Origin: Pseudoxanthomonas kaohsiungensis
GTDB lineage: Bacteria > Pseudomonadota > Gammaproteobacteria > Xanthomonadales > Xanthomonadaceae
Length of the DNA stretch: 64,000 nt
NCBI RefSeq assembly: GCF_010211765.1
Contig: NZ_PDWO01000002.1
Span: 225,581-289,580 of the forward strand
Direction: 5' to 3'
A program made the translations under genes and the position numbers. The notes beneath the pieces are model-generated. The model worked only from the letters and a program-made list of their open reading frames with translations. It had not been told where the DNA came from and ran no database searches. Shown one piece after another: positions 39,297 through 45,959 of the stretch; position 1 is the stretch's first letter; the number at the start of each line of letters is the position of its first letter.

Positions 39297-40249
39297 GCGC
39301 GCCATGGCAGCGCCTCGAGGTCGACGTTGCCGCCGCTCAGGACCAGCCCGACCCGCTTGCCGGCGAAGCGCGCCGGCTCGGCCAGCACGGCGGCCAGCGC
39401 GATCGCCGAGGACGGCTCGACCACCTGCTTGAGCACCTGCCAGGCCAGGCGCATCGCCGCGATCGTGGCGTCGTCGTCGACCACCACGACCCCGGCGCCG
39501 GCGGCTCGCAGCAGTTCGAAGTTGGGTGCGCCCAGCGCGCCGCGCAATCCGTCGCAGACCGTGTCGGGCACGAAGTCGATGCGACGCTCGCCGGCCGCCA
39601 GCGAGCGCGCGGTGTCGGCGGCGCCGGCCGGCTCGGCCAGCACCAGCCCGCAGTCCGGTGCCACCGCGGCCAGCGCCAGCGCGGTGCCGGCGGCCAGGCC
39701 GCCACCACCGACCGGTACCACCATCACGTCCGGTGCGCCCGCCTGCCCGGCCAGTTCCAGCGCCGCCGTGCCCTGGCCGGCGATGACCCGGGCATCGGCA
39801 TACGGGTGCACCAGCTGCGCGCCGGTGGCCTGCTGGACCTGGGCGCAGGTCGCCTCGCGCGCGGCCTGGGTCGCCTCGCAGCGCCACAGGGTCGCCCCAT
39901 GCCGCTGGATGTTGGCCAGCTTGGCGGCGACCGCCCCCTCGGGCACGACCACGTGGCAGGCGATGCCGCGGCCCCGCGCGGCCAGTGCCAGTGCGGCGCC
40001 GTGGTTGCCGGACGAATGGGTGACCACGCCGTGGGCCGCCTCCGCCTCGGACAGCGACCACACCGCGTTGCAGGCGCCGCGGAACTTGAAGGCGCCGCCG
40101 CGCTGCAGGTGCTCGGCCTTGAACAGCAGCTGGCAGCCGGCCATCGCATCGAGCGTGCGTGATCGCAGCACCGGGGTCAGGTCGGCATGGCCGGCGATGC
40201 GGGTGGCGGCGGCGAGGACGTCGTCGGCGACGGGCAGTGCGGCAGGCAT
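39293..40249 (-). CDS. PLP-dependent threonine/serine dehydratase or serine racemase
   Basis: 318-aa fold-type II PLP enzyme. The PLP Lys is in AFKFRGACNAV (near residue 56). THSSGNHGAALALAARGRG is the Asn-containing cofactor loop, VPVGGGGLAAG the phosphate-binding glycine loop, and LVLSGGNVDL the C-terminal SGGN motif. The length without a regulatory ACT domain fits catabolic threonine dehydratase or serine racemase. The exact reaction (deamination or racemisation of Ser/Thr) is open. Its TGA overlaps the YdcF-like start codon, so the two are coupled. It is divergent from the Tyr-rich lipoprotein gene. Confidence 0.87.
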   Translation of the reverse strand: MPAALPVADDVLAAATRIAGHADLTPVLRSRTLDAMAGCQLLFKAEHLQRGGAFKFRGACNAVWSLSEAEAAHGVVTHSSGNHGAALALAARGRGIACHVVVPEGAVAAKLANIQRHGATLWRCEATQAAREATCAQVQQATGAQLVHPYADARVIAGQGTAALELAGQAGAPDVMVVPVGGGGLAAGTALALAAVAPDCGLVLAEPAGAADTARSLAAGERRIDFVPDTVCDGLRGALGAPNFELLRAAGAGVVVVDDDATIAAMRLAWQVLKQVVEPSSAIALAAVLAEPARFAGKRVGLVLSGGNVDLEALPWRA

Positions 40250-40377
40250 GTGCGAAGGTTAGCGCATCGGCGCGCCGCGCCGCCGCGCCTGAACCGTTGC
40301 CGCCGCGACCCGGCGGATTAAGCACGTATTCAATGCGCCACGCCGAAGCTGGGTCCACATATCGCGGGGGGACCGCC

Positions 40378-41130
40378 ATGAAACTTCGACTGTTCACCAG
40401 CGCGGCACTGGCGCTGGCGCTGGGCGGATGCACCACGTATGGCTACGTGGGCGATGGCGGCGGCTACTACACCGGCGCGCCGACCACGCAGTACAGCTAC
40501 TCCGGGTACGGCTATGGCTACGGCGGATACGGTTATGGCGCGCCGTACTACGCCTACCGCCCAGGGGTCTCGTTCGGGCTGTCCTATGGCTACCCGTACT
40601 ACTACTACCCCGGCGGTCCCTATCGCCCGCCGTACTACGGGCGTCCGTACTACCCGCGGCCACCGCATTACCACCCGCGTCCGGACCACGACCACGACCA
40701 TGGCCACGGCGGCCGTCCCGACCACGGCGGCCGGCCGGAGCGTCCGCCGGTCGCCAACGACGGCCAGCCGCCGCCGCTCAATCGCGCGCCCTGGCGCGAC
40801 CTGGAACGGCTGCGCCGTGGCGAGTACGGCGAAGGCACGCCGCCGCCGCGCCAGCCGCGACCGGGCACGCTCGACGCGGGCGGTGGGCCCGTGGTCGGCG
40901 GCCAGGTCGGTCCGCGACCGGGCAATGGGGTCCGGCCCGCACCGCCGCAGGGGTACCGTCCCCCGGCCACGCGGGTGTCCGGGATGGGGGGTGCTGACGC
41001 CGGCGAACGCTCGATGGCGCCACGTCCCTCCGGGCGCAGCCAGAGCGCGCCCCAGCGCAGCGCTCCGAGGTCGGATGCCACGCGCCAGAGGTCGGGCCGG
41101 AGTGCGACGCGCGACACAATCGAGCCCTGA
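40378..41130 (+). CDS. Tyr/Gly/Pro-rich lipoprotein of unknown function
   Basis: 250-aa predicted lipoprotein: signal of 17 residues, lipobox LGGC (Cys18). Residues about 20-100 are dominated by Tyr, Gly and Pro (GYGYGYGGYGYG; YGYPYYYYPGG; RPYYPRPPHYHPRP). This is followed by a His/Asp patch (PDHDHDHGHGG) that might bind metal, then a Pro/Gly/Arg/Ser-rich tail. No enzymatic domain is visible. Such low-complexity surface lipoproteins are common in Xanthomonadaceae. ATG 40378 gives a perfect signal. A plus-strand terminator-like hairpin lies 160 bp beyond its stop. Confidence 0.8.
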   Translation: MKLRLFTSAALALALGGCTTYGYVGDGGGYYTGAPTTQYSYSGYGYGYGGYGYGAPYYAYRPGVSFGLSYGYPYYYYPGGPYRPPYYGRPYYPRPPHYHPRPDHDHDHGHGGRPDHGGRPERPPVANDGQPPPLNRAPWRDLERLRRGEYGEGTPPPRQPRPGTLDAGGGPVVGGQVGPRPGNGVRPAPPQGYRPPATRVSGMGGADAGERSMAPRPSGRSQSAPQRSAPRSDATRQRSGRSATRDTIEP

Positions 41131-41287
41131 AAAATCGCTTGCTTTTGGCCTGAGTCTGGTCGCAATCTAAGGCCGTACATGACCGGTTGCGTCAGGTTTT
41201 GACCCGACTGGCCCAGTCCATGTCGATGTCCGGCAGGGAAATCTGGATCCCCCCTGTTCCGGCCCTGTCGGACGTCGACGCCCCTAC

Positions 41288-41322
41288 GGCAGCCCGGCCC
41301 CAGCCGGGCTGCCTGTTTTTTT
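41288..41322 (+). terminator. Intrinsic terminator, plus strand
   Basis: GGCAGCCCGGC (41288-41298), loop CCCA, GCCGGGCTGCC (41303-41313), then TGTTTTTTT: a perfect 11-bp stem with U-tract. It is 158 bp after the lipoprotein stop, long for a simple 3' end, so it could instead close a separate short transcript. Confidence 0.9.
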
Positions 41323-41354
41323 GCGGGCATCGTCACGGCGGGCGGGCTCCGGAC

Positions 41355-41473
41355 AAAAAAATGGGGCCGGCAGTCCCCCGACTACCGGCCCCTCGGCTTC
41401 CCCATCGCGCGCGTGGCTGGCCCCTGTTCCAATTCCAGCCCGCGCCCCCGACGCATTGCCGCGATGGGTGCAC
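41355..41473 (-). ncRNA. Candidate sigma54-dependent structured small RNA
   Basis: A predicted transcript of about 119 nt on the minus strand. It would start about 12 nt beyond a sigma54-like promoter and end at a strong intrinsic terminator: stem GGGGCCGG/CCGGCCCC (41363-41370 with 41385-41392), inner AGTC/GACT, then seven U residues. The body closes with a perfect 9-bp helix, CCCATCGCG (41460-41468, minus strand) with CGCGATGGG (41401-41409). Within it a hairpin pairs GGCTGG with CCAGCC (41415-41420 with 41435-41440). No start codon with a ribosome site is evident. I do not recognise a described RNA family. The call rests on promoter, structure and terminator agreeing; expression is unproven. 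Confidence 0.5.
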
Positions 41474-41484
41474 GGGATGGTTAC

Positions 41485-41501
41485 CGCAGGAAGCGTGCCA
41501 A
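41485..41501 (-). promoter_or_regulatory. Sigma54 (-24/-12) promoter-like site
   Basis: On the minus strand the sequence is TTGGCACG-CTTC-CTGCG. It matches the RpoN consensus TTGGCACG-N4-TTGCA at the whole -24 block and has TGC in the -12 block, with the exact GG-to-GC spacing of 12 nt. It points away from mnmG into the non-coding segment that ends in a terminator. An enhancer-binding protein site is not identified. Confidence 0.55.
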
Positions 41502-41581
41502 CGCCGCCAGGCCGTCGGACGGACTGGCGGTAGAATCGCCACCCCGCGGCAGTCTTCCCGCCGCCGGCACCGACCCCGTCC

Positions 41582-43486
41582 ATGAGCCACTCCTTCCACC
41601 ACTACGACGTCATCGTGATCGGCGGCGGCCATGCCGGCACCGAGGCGGCGCTCGCGTCCGCGCGCGCCGGCGCGCGCACGCTGCTGTTGACCCACAACAT
41701 CGAGACCGTGGGCGCGATGAGCTGCAACCCGGCCATCGGCGGCATCGGCAAGGGCCACCTGGTCAGGGAGATCGACGCGCTGGGCGGGGCGATGGCACGG
41801 GCGGCCGATCTGGCCGGCATCCAGTGGCGCACGCTCAACGCGAGCAAGGGCCCGGCGGTGCGCGCCACCCGCTGCCAGGCAGACCGCTCGCTGTACCGCG
41901 CCGCGATCCGCCGCATCGTCGAGGGCCAGCCGAACCTGACCGTGTTCCAGGCGGCGGTCGATGATCTCCTGATTCAAAACGGCATGGACGAAGGCGACGC
42001 CGTGCGCGGCGCGGTCACCCAGACCGGACTGCGCTTCCACGCGCCCGCCGTGGTCCTGACCGCCGGCACCTTCCTCGCCGGCAAGATCCACATCGGCGAA
42101 ACCCAGTACACCGCCGGGCGCATGGGCGACCCGCCCGCCACCACCCTGGCCGCGCGCCTGCGCGAGCGCCCGTTCGCGATCGACCGGCTCAAGACCGGCA
42201 CGCCGCCGCGGATCGACGGACGCACGCTCGACTACTCGGTGATGGAGGAGCAGCCCGGCGACGACCCGATGCCGGTGATGTCGTTCCTGGGCGACGTGCG
42301 CGAGCATCCGCGCCAGGTGTCGTGCTGGATCACCCATACCTCCGAGCGTACCCACGAGATCATCCGCGGTGCGCTCGACCGTTCGCCGCTGTACACCGGC
42401 CAGATCGAAGGCATCGGCCCGCGCTACTGCCCCTCGATCGAGGACAAGGTGGTGCGCTTCGCCGAGAAGGCCAGCCACCAGATCTTCGTCGAGCCCGAAG
42501 GGCTGGACGTGGCCGAGATCTATCCCAACGGCATCTCCACCTCGCTGCCGTTCGACGTCCAGCTGGAGCTGGTGCGCTCGATCCGCGGCTTCGGGAACGC
42601 GCACATCACCCGGCCCGGCTACGCGATCGAGTACGACTTCTTCGATCCGCGCGGGCTCAAGCCCACGCTGGAGACCAGGCTGGTGGCGGGCCTGTTCTTC
42701 GCCGGCCAGATCAACGGCACCACCGGCTACGAGGAAGCGGCCGCGCAGGGGCTGCTGGCGGGCCTGAACGCCGCGCGCTTCGTGCACGGCCATGACGGCT
42801 GGTCGCCGCGCCGCGACGAGGCGTACCTGGGCGTGCTGGTCGACGACCTGATCACCCACGGCACCACCGAGCCGTACCGCATGTTCACCAGTCGCGCCGA
42901 GTACCGGTTGCAGCTGCGCGAGGACAATGCCGACCTGCGCCTGACGGCGAAGGGTCGCGAGCTCGGCGTGGTGGACGAGGCGCGCTGGGCGCGGTTCGAG
43001 GCCAAGCGCGAGGCGATCGAACGCGAAACCGCGCGCCTGGGCGCGCTGTGGGCCGCGCCGGCCAACGCGCTGGGGCGCGAGGTGGAAGCCGTGCTGGGCG
43101 TGGCGGTCAGCCGCGAGACCAGCGCGCTGGACCTGATCCGGCGCCCGGAACTGGGCTACGCGGCGCTCATGCGGGTCCCGGCGCTCGGTCCGGGCGTGGA
43201 TGACGCCCAGGTGGCCGAGCAGGTCGAGATCGGGATCAAGTACGCCGGTTACGTCGAGCGCCAGCGCGAGGAGATCGCGCGCCAGCAGCGGCATGAGGAG
43301 ACCGCCATCCCGGCCGCCTTCGACTACGCCGCCGTGCGCGGCCTGTCGGCCGAGGTGCAGCAGAAGCTCGAACGCGTGCGTCCGCTGACCATCGGCCAGG
43401 CCCAGCGCATTCCCGGCATGACCCCGGCGGCGATCTCGCTGCTGCTGGTCCACCTCGAGCGCCTGCGGCGCAGCCGGGTGGCCTGA
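41582..43486 (+). CDS. mnmG: tRNA uridine-5-carboxymethylaminomethyl synthase subunit MnmG (GidA)
   Basis: 634-aa FAD enzyme that with MnmE modifies the wobble uridine (cmnm5U) of several tRNAs. FAD motif [20 protein letters not shown] is at the N-terminus, with [20 protein letters not shown] (GidA signature 1) near residue 46, and [20 protein letters not shown] (GidA signature 2) near residue 375. [17 protein letters not shown]-like text ([20 protein letters not shown]) confirms the family, and the C-terminal helical domain ends [23 protein letters not shown] 41582 follows a -10-like TAGAAT at 41531. No rsmG follows; a repeat dimer does. Confidence 0.97.
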   Translation: MSHSFHHYDVIVIGGGHAGTEAALASARAGARTLLLTHNIETVGAMSCNPAIGGIGKGHLVREIDALGGAMARAADLAGIQWRTLNASKGPAVRATRCQADRSLYRAAIRRIVEGQPNLTVFQAAVDDLLIQNGMDEGDAVRGAVTQTGLRFHAPAVVLTAGTFLAGKIHIGETQYTAGRMGDPPATTLAARLRERPFAIDRLKTGTPPRIDGRTLDYSVMEEQPGDDPMPVMSFLGDVREHPRQVSCWITHTSERTHEIIRGALDRSPLYTGQIEGIGPRYCPSIEDKVVRFAEKASHQIFVEPEGLDVAEIYPNGISTSLPFDVQLELVRSIRGFGNAHITRPGYAIEYDFFDPRGLKPTLETRLVAGLFFAGQINGTTGYEEAAAQGLLAGLNAARFVHGHDGWSPRRDEAYLGVLVDDLITHGTTEPYRMFTSRAEYRLQLREDNADLRLTAKGRELGVVDEARWARFEAKREAIERETARLGALWAAPANALGREVEAVLGVAVSRETSALDLIRRPELGYAALMRVPALGPGVDDAQVAEQVEIGIKYAGYVERQREEIARQQRHEETAIPAAFDYAAVRGLSAEVQQKLERVRPLTIGQAQRIPGMTPAAISLLLVHLERLRRSRVA

Positions 43487-43515
43487 CCGCGGCCGGACGG
43501 GGGCGCGCGCCTTTC

Positions 43516-43591
43516 GTAGAGCCGGGCTTGCCCGGCTGCTGTTCTCCGCGCGCGCCAAGTTGCGGCGGCAGCCGGGCAAGCCCGGCTCTAC
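43516..43591. repeat. GTAG/CTAC palindromic dimer, GCCGGGC subtype
   Basis: GTAGAGCCGGGCTTGCCCGG (from 43516) pairs with the arm CCGGGCAAGCCCGGCTCTAC ending at 43591; the arms are perfect inverse copies, and each also folds alone. Same end signature as the GTAGGAGCC dimers but a distinct core, shared with the single copy at 21837. Confidence 0.82.
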
Positions 43592-43632
43592 GGGTGCTGG
43601 CATCAGGGCCGGGGCTGGGGCAGGCTGGCGCC

Positions 43633-44598
43633 ATGGACGCGCCGGCCGAGCGGGCGAAGACGCCGTGGTACGCCCCCACCGAAGCGGGGGTGCTGCGGAT
43701 ATCGATCATCGCCACGGCGGTGGTGGCCGCGCTCGGGATCGTGTTCGGCCTGCTCTCCGGCTCCTACGCGATCGTCTTCGACGGCGTCTACTCGCTGGCC
43801 GACGGTGCCACCAGCGTGGTCGCGCTGCTGGTAGCCAACCTGATCGCGAACTACAACGCCAGCGATGCGTCGAACCGGCGCCTGGTCGAGAAGTTCACCA
43901 TGGGCTTCTGGCACCTGGAACCGATGGTGCTCGGCGCCACCGGCCTGCTGCTGTCCGGTGCCGCGGTCTACGCCTTCATCAACGCGGTCGGCAGCTTCAT
44001 GGCCGGTGGCCGGCCGCTGCAGTTCGGCCAGGCCATCGTCTACGCCGCGGCGACGGTGCTGATCAGCCTGGCGATGGCCTGGTACGGCCGCCGCGCCAAC
44101 CGGCGCCTGCGCTCGGACTTCATCGCGATGGACGTACGGGGCTGGCTGATGTCGGCCGCAATCACCGCCGCGCTGCTGGTCGCCTTCGTCATCGGCCTGG
44201 CGATCCAGGGCACGGCGCTGGAATGGATCTCGCCGTACATCGACCCGGCGGTGCTGGCGCTGGTGTGCCTGGTGGTCTTCCCGATCCCGCTCGGCGCGGT
44301 GCGGCAGGCGCTGGAGGAGATCCTGCTGGTCACGCCGACCGAACTGAAGCAGCACGTGGACCGGGTGGCCGGCGAGGTGGTCGCGCGCCATGGCTTCACC
44401 GGCTATCGCGCCTACGTGGCCAAGGTCGGGCGCGGCCGGCAGATCGAGCTGTACTTCATCGCGCCGTCCGGCTGGCCGGCACGCACGCTGGAAGAGTGGG
44501 ACGCGCTGCGCGACGAGATTGGCGAAGCGATCGGCGGCGATTCCCCCGACCGCTGGCTGACCATCGCCTTCACTACCGACCGCGAGTGGGCCGAGTAG
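43633..44598 (+). CDS. Cation diffusion facilitator (CDF) family transporter
   Basis: 321-aa inner-membrane metal/H+ antiporter-like protein. Six helices are predicted; the metal-binding face is indicated by FDGVYSLADGATSVVALLV in helix 2 (Asp pair) and SDFIAMDVRGWLMSAAITAA in helix 5. The cytosolic C-terminal domain (about residues 235-321) follows as VTPTELKQHVDRVAGEVVARH. Family members export Zn, Fe, Co or Mn; the second-site pattern here is not the classic HxxxD, so the substrate is uncertain. ATG 43633 is chosen over an upstream frame that crosses the repeat. It runs convergent to the rhodanese gene. Confidence 0.82.
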   Translation: MDAPAERAKTPWYAPTEAGVLRISIIATAVVAALGIVFGLLSGSYAIVFDGVYSLADGATSVVALLVANLIANYNASDASNRRLVEKFTMGFWHLEPMVLGATGLLLSGAAVYAFINAVGSFMAGGRPLQFGQAIVYAAATVLISLAMAWYGRRANRRLRSDFIAMDVRGWLMSAAITAALLVAFVIGLAIQGTALEWISPYIDPAVLALVCLVVFPIPLGAVRQALEEILLVTPTELKQHVDRVAGEVVARHGFTGYRAYVAKVGRGRQIELYFIAPSGWPARTLEEWDALRDEIGEAIGGDSPDRWLTIAFTTDREWAE

Positions 44599-44619
44599 TC
44601 GCGGCGCAGCGAGCGCCGC

Positions 44620-45141
44620 TCATCGACGCATGGCGCGGTTCCAGGGCATGCGCGACAGCAGCTTGGCCATGCCACAGGAGCCGGACAGTCCGGCGAACAC
44701 CAGGCCCGCGCCGACAAGCCCGCTCAACAGCAGGAACCCGGGCGATACCGTCGCCGCCAGCACGGCTCCCAGCAGCACCAGGCTGCCGGCGGCGATCTGG
44801 ACCTGGCGCATGAGCTCCAGCGGAGCGCGGGCGTCACGCGTCACCGGCAGGCCGGCCTGCTTCCATGCGTCGATGCCGCCATCGACGACATAGGCGGTGC
44901 AACCGGCGGTGGCGGCCTGCAGCGCGGCGGCATTGGCGCGCGTGCGCATCCCGGAGCGGCAATGGAACAACACGACGCCGCTTGCGTCGCGCAGTGCGGG
45001 CGCATCGGCCAACCGCGCCAGCGGTACGCAGTGCGCACCATCGATGTGCTCGCGCGCGTGCTCGTCCGTCTCGCGGATGTCGACCAGCAGCGCGCCCTGG
45101 TCGAGGAGTGCGCGGGCTTCGCGCGGGGATATCGTCTGCAT
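44620..45141 (-). CDS. Rhodanese with DUF2892 membrane tail (YgaP-like)
   Basis: 173-aa protein with an N-terminal rhodanese domain (residues about 5-100, active Cys in FHCRSGMRTRANAAAL) and a C-terminal DUF2892 two-helix membrane hairpin (SLVLLGAVLAATVSPGFLLL; GLVGAGLVFAGLSG). It matches E. coli YgaP, a membrane sulfurtransferase that carries persulfide sulfur. It lies 17 bp downstream of an ArsR-type repressor gene, the same pairing as ygaV-ygaP, so control by sulfide or persulfide through that repressor is likely. ATG 45141 gives MQTISPREARALLDQGALLV. Confidence 0.88.
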   Translation of the reverse strand: MQTISPREARALLDQGALLVDIRETDEHAREHIDGAHCVPLARLADAPALRDASGVVLFHCRSGMRTRANAAALQAATAGCTAYVVDGGIDAWKQAGLPVTRDARAPLELMRQVQIAAGSLVLLGAVLAATVSPGFLLLSGLVGAGLVFAGLSGSCGMAKLLSRMPWNRAMRR

Positions 45142-45158
45142 CGGAAGTGGCTCGCGGT

Positions 45159-45470
45159 TCAGGGACAGAACACCGACTTGAGCGCGGCCACCAGGGTCTC
45201 CACGCGCGGATCGTCGATGCGGTAGTAGGCCGATTGCGCCTCGCGGCGGGCGGCCACCAGGCCGTCCTCGCGCATCCGGGCCAGGTGCTGGGACAGGGCC
45301 GACTGGCTCAGGTCCACCTCCGCCTGCATCTGGCCGACGGTCATCTCGCCATGCTCGATCAGCAGGCACAGCAGGAGCAGGCGCTGTTCGTTGCCCAGCG
45401 TGCGCAGCATCGACGCGGCCTGTTCGGCCCCGTGCTGCATGAATTTCCTGTCCTGGCGGGTCGGGCTCAT
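45159..45470 (-). CDS. ArsR-family repressor (YgaV/BigR-like)
   Basis: 103-aa winged-helix repressor. The recognition region is VDLSQSALSQHLARMREDGL, with SAYYRIDDPRVETLVAALKSV as wing and dimer helix. Cys residues occur in LLLLCLLIEHGE and at the C-terminus (SVFCP), a pattern resembling the redox/persulfide sensors YgaV, BigR and SqrR rather than the metal sensor ArsR; the sensing mode is inferred. It heads an operon with the rhodanese gene and is divergent from an AhpD-like gene. A perfect 15-bp palindrome in the shared promoter is the probable operator, implying autoregulation. Confidence 0.88.
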   Translation of the reverse strand: MSPTRQDRKFMQHGAEQAASMLRTLGNEQRLLLLCLLIEHGEMTVGQMQAEVDLSQSALSQHLARMREDGLVAARREAQSAYYRIDDPRVETLVAALKSVFCP

Positions 45471-45489
45471 GCGGGCATCATATCAGAAC

Positions 45490-45517
45490 TTGCTAAATTA
45501 GCAAATACTAATATAAT
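45490..45517. promoter_or_regulatory. Operator and sigma70 promoter between arsR-like and ahpD-like genes
   Basis: TTGCTAA-A-TTAGCAA (45490-45504) is a perfect palindrome with 7-bp arms in an AT-rich patch of an otherwise GC-rich region. It overlaps the probable -35 TTGCTA (45490-45495) of the plus-strand promoter, whose -10 is a perfect TATAAT at 45512-45517 (16-bp spacing). Binding would block transcription of the AhpD-like gene and, 20 bp from the ATG on the other strand, of the repressor itself. Confidence 0.75.
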
Positions 45518-45555
45518 GCCTGCATCGGCACCCGCCCTTCATCCGGAGACGAATC

Positions 45556-45909
45556 ATGAACGACCTGTCCTACCAGGACCTGACCCGCGGCATCTCGCGC
45601 AACCTGGCCCCGCTACGCACCCATAACGCGGACGTGATGCAGGGTTTCGGCGCGTTGAGCAAGGCGGCGATGGCGCCAGGCGTGCTGGACGAGAAGACCA
45701 AGGAACTGATCGCCATGGCGATCGGCGTGGCCAACCGCTGCGACGGCTGCCTCGGCTTCCACGCCAAGGCGCTGGTGCGGCTGGGCGCCACGCCGGAGGA
45801 GTTCCGCGAAATGCTGGGCGTGGCCGTCTACATGGGCGGCGGGCCGTCGCTGATGTATGCCGCCAATGCGCAGGCGGCATACGACGAGTTCAGCAACGCC
45901 GCGGCCTGA
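45556..45909 (+). CDS. AhpD/carboxymuconolactone decarboxylase-like protein
   Basis: 117-aa all-helical AhpD-like protein with the redox motif RCDGCLGFHAKAL (CxxCxxxH) near residue 55 and KELIAMAIGVAN just before it. Proteins of this type reduce peroxides, act as thiol-disulfide partners, or have unknown roles. Placement opposite a YgaV/BigR-type repressor and rhodanese suggests thiol or sulfur stress. ATG 45556 has GGAG at 45542-45545. Its promoter is the best sigma70 match in the window and is overlapped by the operator. A REP hairpin follows the stop by one base. Confidence 0.85.
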   Translation: MNDLSYQDLTRGISRNLAPLRTHNADVMQGFGALSKAAMAPGVLDEKTKELIAMAIGVANRCDGCLGFHAKALVRLGATPEEFREMLGVAVYMGGGPSLMYAANAQAAYDEFSNAAA

Positions 45910-45910
45910 C

Positions 45911-45937
45911 GTAGAGCGGGGCCCTGCCCCGCTCCAC
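45911..45937. repeat. Single GTAG-type hairpin after the AhpD-like gene
   Basis: GTAGAGCGGGGCCCTGCCCC followed by GCTCCAC: near copy of the repeat at 11946. It starts one base after the TGA, between convergent genes, so it may also act as a bidirectional transcription barrier. Confidence 0.65.
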
Positions 45938-45959
45938 GAAAGCCACGCTACCAGCGGCC

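Larger units (their letters stand above)
41131..41581. other. 450-bp gene-free region with two facing terminators and a candidate sRNA
   Basis: No protein-like frame. From left to right: about 155 bp without clear signals (a short GGCCTG...TAAGGCC imperfect repeat near 41148-41175), a plus-strand intrinsic terminator (41288-41322), a minus-strand intrinsic terminator (41355-41392), a long stem-forming segment, a sigma54-like promoter on the minus strand (41485-41501), and the mnmG promoter region with TAGAAT at 41531-41536. Confidence 0.75.
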
